The notes under the pieces are model-generated. The model searched no databases, was not told the DNA's origin, and saw only the letters and a program-made list of their open reading frames with translations. A DNA stretch of 64,000 nucleotides from Bacillus spizizenii TU-B-10 (GTDB taxonomy: Bacteria > Bacillota > Bacilli > Bacillales > Bacillaceae), in NCBI RefSeq assembly GCF_000227465.1, contig NC_016047.1:3452857-3516856 (forward strand). The letters are read 5' to 3'. Shown here piece after piece: positions 44,710 through 57,376 of this stretch. Numbering within the stretch: position 1 is the first letter of the stretch; each line of letters begins with the position of its first letter. A program made the translations under genes and the position numbers.

Positions 44710-46260
44710 ATGAACTATAAAAAAGCAGGCAAATGGCTAACCGTATTCCTAACCTTTTTAGGAATATTGCTGTTTATCGACTTATTTCCAAAAGAAGAAC
44801 CTGTCAAAAAAACAAAATCAACACAGAAGCCGGACTACCGAGCGGCATATCATTTTACGACACCGGACAAATGGAAAAATGACCCTCAAAAACCGATCTA
44901 TTTTGATGGCAAGTATCATTATTTCTATCTATATAACCGGGATTACCCAAAAGGCAACGGCACAGAATGGCGCCATGCCGTATCAGAGGATTTGGTGCAT
45001 TGGACTGATGAAGGCGTGGCGATTCCGAAATATACAAACCCGGACGGTGATATTTGGACCGGTTCCGTCGTGGTGGATAAAGAGAACACAGCCGGCTTCG
45101 GGAAAAACGCGCTTGTCGCGATTGTGACACAGCCTTCAGCCAAAGACAAAAAGCAGGAGCAACATTTGTGGTACAGCACAGACAAAGGAAAATCATTCAA
45201 ATTCTACAGTGGCAATCCCGTTATGCCTAATCCGGGCACAGACGATTTTAGAGATCCGAAAGTGATATGGGATGGCCAGGATAACAAATGGGTCATGGTC
45301 ATGGCTGAAGGATCAAAAATCGGCTTTTATAAATCCGATAATCTTAAGGACTGGCATTACACAAGCGGATTCTTCCCAGAGCAGGCGGGAATGGTCGAAT
45401 GTCCTGACCTCTACATGATGCGGGCAAGCGACGGAACGAATAAATGGGTTCTCGGCGCGAGCGCGAACGGCAAACCGTGGGGCAAACCAAATACGTACGC
45501 CTACTGGACCGGAGGCTTCGACGGAAAAGAATTTACAGCGGATCAGACCGAAGCCCAATGGCTTGACTACGGCTTTGACTGGTACGGCGGCGTGACGTTC
45601 GAAGACGGCAAAAGCACAGATCCATTAAAAAAGCGGTATGCGCTTGCCTGGATGAACAATTGGGATTACGCCAACAACACACCGACACTGAAGAACGGCT
45701 TTAACGGCACAGATTCTGTCATACGCGAACTCCGGCTGCAAGAGGAGGATGGCACATACAGCCTCATCTCACAGCCGACCGAAGCTTTGGATCAGCTGAC
45801 CGTTTCAACTGACAAAGAAGAGGATCAAGATGTGAACGGATCAAAAACACTGTCCATCACAGGTGATACGTACCAGCTTGAAATGGATCTTTCTTGGTCA
45901 GAGCTGAAGAATGCTGGCGTCAGACTGAGAGAGTCAGAAGATCAAAAACGCCATATTGATGTCGGCATTTTTGCCGAAGGCGGCTATGCATATGTCAACA
46001 GAGCGGCCACAAATCAGCCTGACAAAAGCAAGACCTATGTCGAAAGCCAGGCTCCATACGATGTAAGCAAACAGAATGTGCATTTGAAAATTCTCGTGGA
46101 TAAAACAACGATAGAAGTATTTGTCGACGATGGGAAAACCGTTTTTTCAAATGAAGTGTTCCCAAAGCCTGAAGATAAAGGCATTACTCTTTATTCTGAA
46201 GGCGGCACAGCCTCATTCAAAAATATAACGGTGAAACATTTGGATACGGTTCATGAATAA
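44710..46260 (+). CDS. levB: LevB, endolevanase
   Basis: A 516-residue GH32 enzyme. An N-terminal hydrophobic anchor (about 9-23) followed by a lysine-rich linker suggests export with possible membrane retention. The catalytic sequence is WKNDPQKP (nucleophile D58), with FRDPKV and the acid/base in ECPD. The C-terminal beta-sandwich (VHLKILVDKTTIEVFVDDG) is typical of GH32. It cuts levan into small fructans. ATG 44710 has AAAGGTG upstream; the longer frame starts within the sacB terminator. Likely co-regulated with sacB. Confidence 0.95.
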   Translation: MNYKKAGKWLTVFLTFLGILLFIDLFPKEEPVKKTKSTQKPDYRAAYHFTTPDKWKNDPQKPIYFDGKYHYFYLYNRDYPKGNGTEWRHAVSEDLVHWTDEGVAIPKYTNPDGDIWTGSVVVDKENTAGFGKNALVAIVTQPSAKDKKQEQHLWYSTDKGKSFKFYSGNPVMPNPGTDDFRDPKVIWDGQDNKWVMVMAEGSKIGFYKSDNLKDWHYTSGFFPEQAGMVECPDLYMMRASDGTNKWVLGASANGKPWGKPNTYAYWTGGFDGKEFTADQTEAQWLDYGFDWYGGVTFEDGKSTDPLKKRYALAWMNNWDYANNTPTLKNGFNGTDSVIRELRLQEEDGTYSLISQPTEALDQLTVSTDKEEDQDVNGSKTLSITGDTYQLEMDLSWSELKNAGVRLRESEDQKRHIDVGIFAEGGYAYVNRAATNQPDKSKTYVESQAPYDVSKQNVHLKILVDKTTIEVFVDDGKTVFSNEVFPKPEDKGITLYSEGGTASFKNITVKHLDTVHE

Positions 46261-46261
46261 G

Positions 46262-46296
46262 AAACAGGTGCAGCGCTTGCTGCATCTGTTTTTTTA
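46262..46296 (+). terminator. Terminator of levB
   Basis: A 13-bp stem (AAACAGGTGCAGC paired with GCTGCATCTGTTT, one G-T pair) with a GCTT-type loop and a T run. Confidence 0.92.
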
Positions 46297-46367
46297 TTAG
46301 AGCGGTATTCTCTGTTACATATTGGGCATTGTAAGGAATATAAGGCTGGTTTCTAAGGAGGAAGCGG

Positions 46368-47930
46368 ATGTCTAAACAAGGAAATTTTCAAAAATCAATG
46401 TCGTTGTTTGATCTGATTTTGATTGGGATGGGGGCCATCTTTGGGTCTGCTTGGCTGTTTGCCGTCAGTAATGTCGCTTCAAAAGCAGGACCCTCAGGCG
46501 CTTTTTCCTGGATCATCGGCGGAGCCATCATTTTGTTAATCGGGCTCGTGTACGCGGAGCTTGGAGCCGCTCTGCCTCGTACCGGAGGCATCATTCGATA
46601 CCCAGTTTATTCACATGGCCACCTTGTCGGCTATTTAATTTCATTTGTCACAATTGTCGCTTACACAAGCCTGATTTCAATTGAAGTGACGGCTGTGCGT
46701 CAGTATGTTGCCTATTGGTTTCCCGGCCTGACCATAAAAGGATCTGATTCGCCGACCATTGCAGGCTGGATTTTGCAGTTTGCCTTGCTATGCTTGTTTT
46801 TCCTGCTGAATTATTGGAGCGTCAAAACTTTCGCTAAGGCGAATTTCATCATATCGCTTTTTAAATATATTGTCCCGATTACCATCATTATCGTGCTGAT
46901 CTTTCATTTTCAGGCTGAGAATTTATCTGTTGAAGGATTTGCACCGTTTGGTTTTACAGGTATTCAGGCTGCGATTTCGACAGGCGGCGTAATGTTTGCG
47001 TATCTCGGTCTGCACCCGATTGTGGCTGTTGCAGGTGAAGTGCAAAATCCAAAACGCAACATCCCAATCGCTTTAATCATTTGCATTATCGTTTCAACCA
47101 TCATTTACACTGTTTTGCAGATCACCTTTATTGGTGCAATCCCGACAGAAACACTGAAAAATGGCTGGCCGGCAATCGCGCGGGAGTTCTCATTGCCGTT
47201 TAAAGATATTGCGATCATGCTCGGTTTAGGCTGGCTTGCAACGCTTGTCATTTTAGACGCCATTCTGTCTCCCGGGGGAAACGGGAATATTTTTATGAAT
47301 ACGACGTCTCGCCTCGTTTACGCCTGGGCGCGTAACGGCACATTATTTAGCATATTTTCAAAAGTGAATAAAGAAACGGGAACACCCCGTGCTTCACTCT
47401 GGCTTTCGTTTGCCATGTCAATTTTCTGGACGCTCCCCTTCCCTTCGTGGAACGCGCTTGTCAATGTCTGTTCTGTTGCGCTCATCCTTTCTTATGCAAT
47501 TGCACCAATTTGTTCAGCAGCGCTGAGGGTCAATGCGAAGGACTTAAACAGGCCGTTTTATTTAAAAGGAATGGGCATCATCGGACCGCTTTCCTTTATT
47601 TTCACGGCGTTTATCGTGTATTGGTCAGGATGGACAACCGTTTCCTGGCTGCTCGGTTCACAGCTCGTGATGTTTTTAATCTATCTCTGCTTTAGAAAAT
47701 ATGCGCCCCAAGAGGATGTCAGCCTTGCCCAGCAGCTGAAATCAGCGTGGTGGCTTGTCGGGTTTTATATCATGATGCTGATCTTTTCCTACATCGGCTC
47801 TTTCGGACACGGTTTAGGCATCATCAGCAATCCTGTCGACCTCATTTTAGTCGCCATCGGTTCACTTGCGATTTTCTACTGGGCAAAGTATACCGGGCTC
47901 CCGAAAGCCGCTATTGATTATGATAAATAA
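46368..47930 (+). CDS. yveA: YveA, amino-acid permease (aspartate/proton symporter)
   Basis: A 520-residue APC-superfamily transporter with about 12-14 helices. It starts MSKQGNFQKSMSLFDLILIGMGAIFGSAWLFA, carrying the APC helix-1 pattern GMGAIFGSAW. The B. subtilis protein has been reported as an L-aspartate/proton symporter; the substrate is not visible from the sequence. AAGGAGGAAGCGG precedes the ATG. It is transcribed alone with its own terminator, between the levan genes and yvdT. Confidence 0.92.
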   Translation: MSKQGNFQKSMSLFDLILIGMGAIFGSAWLFAVSNVASKAGPSGAFSWIIGGAIILLIGLVYAELGAALPRTGGIIRYPVYSHGHLVGYLISFVTIVAYTSLISIEVTAVRQYVAYWFPGLTIKGSDSPTIAGWILQFALLCLFFLLNYWSVKTFAKANFIISLFKYIVPITIIIVLIFHFQAENLSVEGFAPFGFTGIQAAISTGGVMFAYLGLHPIVAVAGEVQNPKRNIPIALIICIIVSTIIYTVLQITFIGAIPTETLKNGWPAIAREFSLPFKDIAIMLGLGWLATLVILDAILSPGGNGNIFMNTTSRLVYAWARNGTLFSIFSKVNKETGTPRASLWLSFAMSIFWTLPFPSWNALVNVCSVALILSYAIAPICSAALRVNAKDLNRPFYLKGMGIIGPLSFIFTAFIVYWSGWTTVSWLLGSQLVMFLIYLCFRKYAPQEDVSLAQQLKSAWWLVGFYIMMLIFSYIGSFGHGLGIISNPVDLILVAIGSLAIFYWAKYTGLPKAAIDYDK

Positions 47931-47960
47931 AGAAGCAAGAATTTTTCTTGCTTCTTTCTT
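47930..47960 (+). terminator. Terminator of yveA
   Basis: AAGAAGCAAGAA pairs with TTCTTGCTTCTT around a TTT loop and is followed by T-rich sequence, directly at the yveA stop. Confidence 0.85.
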
Positions 47961-47989
47961 CTTTACAAACACACATACCCGCGATAAAA

Positions 47990-48006
47990 TGAATGATAGT
48001 CAGTCA
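47990..48006. promoter_or_regulatory. Probable YvdT operator upstream of yvdT
   Basis: TGAATGA-TAG-TCAGTCA is a near-palindrome typical of TetR-family boxes. A second copy, inverted and with 15 of 17 positions the same, lies at 48653 before yvdS. The two copies flank the yvdT gene. Confidence 0.75.
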
Positions 48007-48024
48007 TTACAGGAGGTGTTCCTC

Positions 48025-48609
48025 ATGCCAAAACAAACATCGGGCAAATATGAAAAAATTCTGCAGGCTGCCATTGAAGTTATTTCTGAAAAAGGTCTCG
48101 ATAAGGCCTCTATTTCTGATATTGTCAAAAAGGCCGGCACTGCCCAAGGAACGTTCTACTTGTATTTCTCATCTAAAAATGCCCTTATTCCGGCAATTGC
48201 AGAAAATCTTCTCACCCATACGCTGGACCAAATCAAAGGAAGGCTGCATGGAGACGAGGATTTTTGGACCGTTTTAGATATATTAATTGATGAGACATTT
48301 CTCATTACCGAACGCCATAAGGATATTATCGTCCTCTGTTACTCTGGGCTTGCGATCGACCACTCCATGGAAAAATGGGAGACGATCTATCAGCCTTATT
48401 ATTCTTGGCTTGAAAAAATCATCAATAAGGCCATTGAAAACCTTGAGGTAATGAAAGGAATCAATGCAAAATGGACAGCAAGAACGATTATCAACTTGGT
48501 TGAGAACACTGCAGAACGATTCTATATCGGGTTTGAACAAGATGAAAATGTCGAAGTGTATAAAAAAGAAATCTTTACTTTCTTAAAACGAAGTTTAGGT
48601 ACTACTTAA
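48025..48609 (+). CDS. yvdT: YvdT, TetR-family regulator
   Basis: A 194-residue TetR-family repressor. The N-terminal helix-turn-helix reads ILQAAIEVISEKGLDKASISDIVKKAGTAQGTFYLYFSSK; the C-terminal helical domain binds an unknown ligand. ATG 48025 follows AGGAGGTG; the longer frame that starts within yveA is a shadow. It is upstream of the SMR pair yvdSR, and matching operators before both units suggest that it represses itself and the transporter. Confidence 0.93.
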   Translation: MPKQTSGKYEKILQAAIEVISEKGLDKASISDIVKKAGTAQGTFYLYFSSKNALIPAIAENLLTHTLDQIKGRLHGDEDFWTVLDILIDETFLITERHKDIIVLCYSGLAIDHSMEKWETIYQPYYSWLEKIINKAIENLEVMKGINAKWTARTIINLVENTAERFYIGFEQDENVEVYKKEIFTFLKRSLGTT

Positions 48610-48639
48610 AAAATGACTGGGTAACACCGCTCATTTTTT
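48608..48639 (+). terminator. Possible terminator of yvdT
   Basis: AAAAAATGA pairs with TCATTTTTT across a 14-base loop. It is A-T rich, so its strength is uncertain; it may be leaky and allow joint transcription with yvdSR. Confidence 0.5.
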
Positions 48640-48652
48640 AATGGTTCAAAAA

Positions 48653-48669
48653 TGACTGACGTTCATTCA
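48653..48669. promoter_or_regulatory. Probable YvdT operator upstream of yvdS
   Basis: TGACTGA-CGT-TCATTCA is the reverse complement form of the box at 47990, with two centre bases changed. It lies 21 bases before the yvdS ATG. Confidence 0.75.
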
Positions 48670-48690
48670 TAAACTAGAGAGGTGCTTCAT

Positions 48691-49026
48691 ATGAATTGGG
48701 TGCTTGTTTTTATTGCAGGACTTTTAGAAGTTGTTTGGGCGTCTTCCCTCAAACATGCCGATTCGCTTTTGGATTGGGTCATCATTTTTATCTTAATCGC
48801 AATCAGCTTTATCCTGTTGATCCGCTCTTATCAAAAAATTCCGATGGCCGCGGCATACACTGTATTTGTCGGAATCGGAACCGTCGGAACATACATCACT
48901 GGTATTGTTTTGGGCGAATCCTTTTCAGCAGCGCAAATGTTCTTTTTAGCTTTATTGCTGGCCGGTATTTTAGGAATGAAGCTCTTTACAAAAGAAAGCA
49001 AATCACAGCCGGGAGGTGAAAAATAA
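48691..49026 (+). CDS. yvdS: YvdS, small multidrug resistance subunit
   Basis: A 111-residue SMR-family protein with four helices. The family glutamate lies in helix 1 (LVFIAGLLEVVWASSLK, E13) and is the proton/substrate-binding residue. It probably forms a heterodimer with YvdR, as paired SMR proteins do (EbrAB-type). ATG 48691 has AGAGAGGTG upstream. The substrate is unknown; guanidinium-type or quaternary-ammonium compounds are candidates. Its stop overlaps the yvdR start (TAATG). Confidence 0.92.
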   Translation: MNWVLVFIAGLLEVVWASSLKHADSLLDWVIIFILIAISFILLIRSYQKIPMAAAYTVFVGIGTVGTYITGIVLGESFSAAQMFFLALLLAGILGMKLFTKESKSQPGGEK

Positions 49027-49340
49027 TGGCATGGTTTTTATTAGTGGTTGCCGGCATAGAAGAAATTATAGCTGCTGTGGCCATGAAATATATCGACGGT
49101 ACAAGAAAAAAATGGCCGATCATTGTGATGACGATTGGATTTGGCTTATCCTTTTACTGCCTTTCACAAGCGATGCTGATCCTGCCTGCCGGAGTCGCTT
49201 ATGCCGTCTGGACTGGCATTGGCAGTATTGGCGTTTCGGCGGTCGGGTTCATCTGGTTTAAGGAGCGTTTTCAGCTTTCACAGGTGATTTCTCTTTGCCT
49301 AATCCTCACCGGCGTCATCGGCCTGCGTCTTACGGCTTAA
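49026..49340 (+). CDS. yvdR: YvdR, small multidrug resistance subunit
   Basis: A 104-residue SMR protein, partner of YvdS, with four helices and the conserved glutamate in helix 1 (VVAGIEEIIAAVAMKY, E12/E13). GGGAGGTG lies before its start within the end of yvdS. Coupled translation (TAATG) supports equal amounts of both subunits, expected for an antiparallel heterodimer. Confidence 0.92.
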   Translation: MAWFLLVVAGIEEIIAAVAMKYIDGTRKKWPIIVMTIGFGLSFYCLSQAMLILPAGVAYAVWTGIGSIGVSAVGFIWFKERFQLSQVISLCLILTGVIGLRLTA

Positions 49341-49349
49341 TCATAAGAT

Positions 49350-49377
49350 AAGGGCATATACAGCTGTATATGCCCTT
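49350..49377. terminator. 28-bp perfect palindrome between yvdR and yvdQ
   Basis: AAGGGCATATACAG followed directly by its complement CTGTATATGCCCTT. No long T run follows on either strand. It lies between converging genes and probably ends both transcripts. Confidence 0.65.
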
Positions 49378-49381
49378 GCCA

Positions 49382-49894
49382 TTAATCGTCTTGGTGCTTT
49401 TGAAGATGAAGCGGCGGCGGGATAAGCCAGCCTTTGTTTTTTAGCAATCTTAAGTATTTTGCGCCGGTTGCCGCTTTCGATACATGGAATTGCCCAAACA
49501 TCATGGCAATATCCTCACGAATTGACTGTCCCATAATTTTGCTGCATGTCACAAGGCCTGCAGCATTTTGCGCTGCCGCAGAGGCCGCCACATCCGGATC
49601 AAGAAACCGCGCACCCGGCGGAATATCTTTAAGATCTGCAGCAGGCGGTTCAGGAGAAGCCGGCGGGAGCGCCACCCCGTTTTCTTTCAGGATCGCACTG
49701 ATCTGTTTCACTTCATCTTGGCACTTCTCAATGGATTCACGAAGCAGCTTCTTCAAGTCGTCATCACCGACATGATGCAATAACATCTGGTAATTGCCGA
49801 CCATTTTATTGCCCGCCATCACATAACTCCACAAGCTGAATACCTCACCGTAATGCATCGGTTCATCCTGCGGATTTCCGCTTAAAATACCCAT
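49382..49894 (-). CDS. yvdQ: YvdQ-like DUF3231 protein
   Basis: A 170-residue DUF3231 protein. Landmarks are EVFSLWSYVMAGNKMVGNYQ, GVALPPASPEPP, QSIREDIAMMFGQFH and the C-terminal NKGWLIPPPLH. These proteins have a ferritin-like four-helix fold and occur in spore formers, often linked to sporulation or the coat (family knowledge). ATG 49894 has GGAGGATGAAC; the other ATG six bases earlier abuts the ribosome site. Exact function unknown. Confidence 0.85.
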   Translation of the reverse strand: MGILSGNPQDEPMHYGEVFSLWSYVMAGNKMVGNYQMLLHHVGDDDLKKLLRESIEKCQDEVKQISAILKENGVALPPASPEPPAADLKDIPPGARFLDPDVAASAAAQNAAGLVTCSKIMGQSIREDIAMMFGQFHVSKAATGAKYLRLLKNKGWLIPPPLHLQKHQDD

Positions 49895-49985
49895 GTTCAT
49901 CCTCCTCGTAAATTCAATATCACACATCCCATAACGTGCCCGAGAGGAGGAAAATTTATGTTACGTTGAGAAAGATTTTTGAAAC

Positions 49986-50030
49986 AAAACAAAAAAGACA
50001 AGAGCGGCGAAATGCCAAACCCTTGTCTTT
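49986..50030 (-). terminator. Terminator of tRNA-Arg
   Basis: Minus-strand stem AAAGACAAG/CTTGTCTTT with an inner GGC/GCC stem and a T-rich tail, about 18 bases after the tRNA 3' end. Confidence 0.85.
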
Positions 50031-50047
50031 CCTGTTGTTCTATTGGA

Positions 50048-50123
50048 CGCGCTCGGAGGGATTCGAACCCCCGACAGACGTGGTACCGGAAACCACCGCT
50101 CTATCCAACTGAGCTACGAGCGC
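50048..50123 (-). tRNA. trnQ-Arg: tRNA-Arg (anticodon CCG)
   Basis: The full cloverleaf fits: acceptor GCGCTCG/CGAGCGC, D arm GCTC/GAGC, anticodon arm GTGGT-TTCCGGT-ACCAC with anticodon CCG, T arm with GGTTCGAATCC. The CCA end is not encoded directly. It reads CGG arginine codons and is located next to clpP, as in B. subtilis. Confidence 0.95.
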
Positions 50124-50255
50124 ATATGACTGCGTTATGAGAACGTCAGCACAACTAATTATACGATAATTCCATTGAAATAACAACCCTCTATTTCAAG
50201 AGGCCGTTTTTTAGAATCAGACACATCATCTTATTTGGCAATCTAACATACGATG

Positions 50256-50282
50256 GTTTGAACACCTGTATTTTTGGGGAAA
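50256..50282 (+). promoter_or_regulatory. Possible SigB-type promoter of clpP
   Basis: GTTTGA (50256-50261) and GGGAAA (50277-50282) with a 15-base spacer resemble the sigma-B pattern GTTTAA/GGGTAT. clpP is known to have a SigB promoter; the match is imperfect. Confidence 0.45.
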
Positions 50283-50324
50283 ATGGGAAAAAGAGACGAC
50301 TTTGCATATCTAGCCAGCTTTTTG

Positions 50325-50354
50325 TTTGACCTTTATTGACCAAAAATGTATCAT
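50325..50354 (+). promoter_or_regulatory. SigA promoter and CtsR operator of clpP
   Basis: -35 TTGACC (50326-50331) and -10 TATCAT (50349-50354), 17 bases apart. Overlapping it at 50325-50344, the minus strand reads GGTCAATAAAGGTCAAA, the CtsR heptad repeat. CtsR would thus repress until heat or protein stress. Confidence 0.9.
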
Positions 50355-50393
50355 GTAACTACATACTTACCTAAAAGGTGAAGGAGGAGCATT

Positions 50394-50990
50394 ATGAATT
50401 TAATACCTACAGTCATTGAACAAACGAACCGCGGGGAAAGAGCGTATGACATTTATTCTCGTCTATTAAAGGATCGTATCATCATGCTTGGATCTGCGAT
50501 TGATGACAACGTTGCGAACTCCATCGTGTCACAGCTTTTATTCTTAGAAGCAGAAGACCCTGAAAAAGATATTTCTATTTACATCAACAGCCCGGGCGGC
50601 TCTATCACAGCTGGTATGGCGATCTATGATACCATGCAGTTTATTAAGCCAAAGGTATCTACAATTTGTATCGGTATGGCTGCATCAATGGGCGCGTTCC
50701 TGCTTGCTGCCGGCGAAAAAGGCAAACGCTATGCGCTTCCAAATAGTGAAGTCATGATTCACCAGCCTCTTGGCGGTGCGCAAGGTCAGGCAACAGAAAT
50801 TGAAATTGCCGCGAAACGCATTCTCTTGCTTCGCGACAAATTAAACAAAGTTCTTGCTGAGCGTACTGGCCAGCCGCTTGAAGTGATCGAACGCGATACA
50901 GACCGCGATAACTTCAAGTCTGCTGAAGAAGCGCTTGAATACGGCCTGATTGATAAAATTCTGACTCGCAACACAGATGAGCAAAAGTAA
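50394..50990 (+). CDS. clpP: ClpP, ATP-dependent protease proteolytic subunit
   Basis: A 198-residue serine peptidase with the triad S98 (GMAASMGAF), H123 (VMIHQPLGG) and D172. It forms a double heptameric ring and degrades substrates fed by ClpC, ClpX or ClpE; it governs stress response, competence and sporulation. AAGGAGGAGC precedes the ATG. A CtsR operator and SigA/SigB-type promoters lie upstream. Confidence 0.98.
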   Translation: MNLIPTVIEQTNRGERAYDIYSRLLKDRIIMLGSAIDDNVANSIVSQLLFLEAEDPEKDISIYINSPGGSITAGMAIYDTMQFIKPKVSTICIGMAASMGAFLLAAGEKGKRYALPNSEVMIHQPLGGAQGQATEIEIAAKRILLLRDKLNKVLAERTGQPLEVIERDTDRDNFKSAEEALEYGLIDKILTRNTDEQK

Positions 50991-50996
50991 TACTGT

Positions 50997-51031
50997 AACC
51001 TGCAAGAGCTATGTCTCTTGCAGGTTTTTTC
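50997..51031 (+). terminator. Terminator of clpP
   Basis: A 12-bp stem AACCTGCAAGAG with a six-base loop and a T run, seven bases after the clpP stop. Confidence 0.93.
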
Positions 51032-51059
51032 TTTGAAGGCATTCATCCTCTAACGCTTC

Positions 51060-55653
<4,594 letters not shown>

Positions 55654-55682
<29 letters not shown>

Positions 55683-56535
55683 AATTTCCTCCCGAATGTA
55701 AGTTTTCATTATAACGGCGGGTTTTGGCCAAATATCTAAATGCAAAAGAGATCATCAAAGTGACGCCACACGAATGGATCATCAATACAGTGATCAAGTC
55801 AAAATGAATCATACCGACAGCAGCTGCCACAAATGCTGGCAGTGCTGATGCACAGATCGCCATAGATGCCGCTTCCTTGAATGACGCAATAGAGATCATG
55901 TTTGATATTTTTGTGATCCAGATGCCCCCCGCAAGAACAGCCATTAAAAAAAGCTGAATCATAAAAATCACCGCATATGCCAGCATCATGATCATCGGCT
56001 TATACTGTGCCAACCACAATGTATCGATTAAAGCCTCTACATCATGAACGTTCGGTTTCTTGAGCTTAGCGTCCATTTTTGCATAGCCAACAGAAAATCC
56101 CGTTCCGTTTTGATCGGTGATCACCAGTTGATCAGATTGAAATACGATGGCGTTATCATATCCAGTTACTTTCAATCGCCCATTTTCACCGCTTGTCTCA
56201 TATTCATGCTTCATATCTACCGCCAGCAAATTCTGTCCATCTTCAATCTGCTCAGAGCTCTTCCCGCCTGTCAGTTTTCCGTTTCTGATTTGAAAACCTT
56301 GTAATTGATCAGCAAATTGATCATTAACCTTTTGAATCGCTGACGGCATGAAAGATGTAACACTGAAGCGATCCATTTTTATAAACGAAACCGTAAACGG
56401 CGCCATCAAGCAGGCCGTTAAAAACATAAAAAGAAAAGAGAGCTGCAGCCAGCTAAATGTGTTCCCGTAACGGCAAACACCTGACGGAGATGCAGCCGCT
56501 TTCAGGCAGCGGATAATATAGCTTTCATTTTTCAT
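55654..56535 (-). CDS. yvdJ: YvdJ, DUF1189 membrane protein
   Basis: A 293-residue protein with one early helix (about 29-52), an extracytoplasmic domain of about 120 residues and three or four C-terminal helices. It fits the DUF1189 family, often found in maltodextrin gene clusters. Function is unknown; it may assist the sugar importer. AAGGGG precedes the ATG. It follows mdxG by four bases and overlaps yvdK by 29, so it is part of the operon. Confidence 0.88.
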
Positions 56536-56539
56536 CGAA

Positions 56540-57376
56540 TTACCCCTTTGTTCCGCCGGCTGTCAGCCCGGACACAAAGTTCTTTTGGAGAAAAAAGAAC
56601 AAGACGCATATCGGCAGTGCAGCCAGTATAGCTCCGGCCGCAAACAGGGCGACTTTTTGCTGCTGCGGATTTGAAATGAAGGACTGCAATCCTACAGCGA
56701 TGGTCAGCCTTTCTGGTGAGCGAAGCAAAAACTTTGCCAGCAAATAGTCGCCGAACGGTGCCATAAACGCCCAAAGCGCTTGCACCGCGAGCATTGGCTT
56801 AACAAGCGGCAGCACAATTGAAGCGAAAATCCTCAGATGTCCCGCTCCATCAATTCGCGCGGCTTCATCAATTTCTCTCGGCACAGTATCAAAATAACCT
56901 TTCATCAGCCACGTGTTCATCGGAATTCCGCCGCCGATATAAATCGCTGTCAAAAACCAGTATTGATCGAGTGCGCCTATCAGCATCGCCAGAACGTAAA
57001 AAGCAGTCAGCGCTGCCATCGTCGGCACCATTTGAATGATTAAAAAGAATACCAGACTCTTTTTTCGGCCTGCAAACCGATAACGGCTGTACGTATACCC
57101 GGCAAGCGTCACAATCGTAACCTGCAATACCATGACCGATAACGCGATGACAAGTGTATTGCTGTACCAATGAAGATAAAGCGTCTCGTCAAACAGCCGC
57201 TTAAAATGATCCAAAGTCCAAGAACCCGAAAAATCGAGTTGAAAAGCTGCTGCATTTCCCACACGGAAAGCGGATGATGCCGTAATCAGCAACGGATATA
57301 TAATGACAATACTTAAAAGCGTCAAAAATAAATAGGTACAGATTCTATTAAGCATTCTGACAGTTCTCGCGTTCAC
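56540..57376 (-). CDS. mdxG: MdxG, maltodextrin ABC permease
   Basis: A 278-residue MalG-type permease with six helices, the EAA loop [20 protein letters not shown] and C-terminal [12 protein letters not shown], closely like GanQ. It forms the maltodextrin pore with MdxF. The start is GTG at 57376, eight bases after AGGAGG and directly after the mdxF stop. The ATPase MsmX, encoded elsewhere, is known to power it. Confidence 0.94.
   Translation of the reverse strand: MNARTVRMLNRICTYLFLTLLSIVIIYPLLITASSAFRVGNAAAFQLDFSGSWTLDHFKRLFDETLYLHWYSNTLVIALSVMVLQVTIVTLAGYTYSRYRFAGRKKSLVFFLIIQMVPTMAALTAFYVLAMLIGALDQYWFLTAIYIGGGIPMNTWLMKGYFDTVPREIDEAARIDGAGHLRIFASIVLPLVKPMLAVQALWAFMAPFGDYLLAKFLLRSPERLTIAVGLQSFISNPQQQKVALFAAGAILAALPICVLFFFLQKNFVSGLTAGGTKG

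Noticed and set aside
47866..48024. Extended N-terminus for yvdT starting inside yveA
   Set aside because: The TetR domain begins at 48025 with AGGAGGTG just upstream; the extension reads through a terminator.
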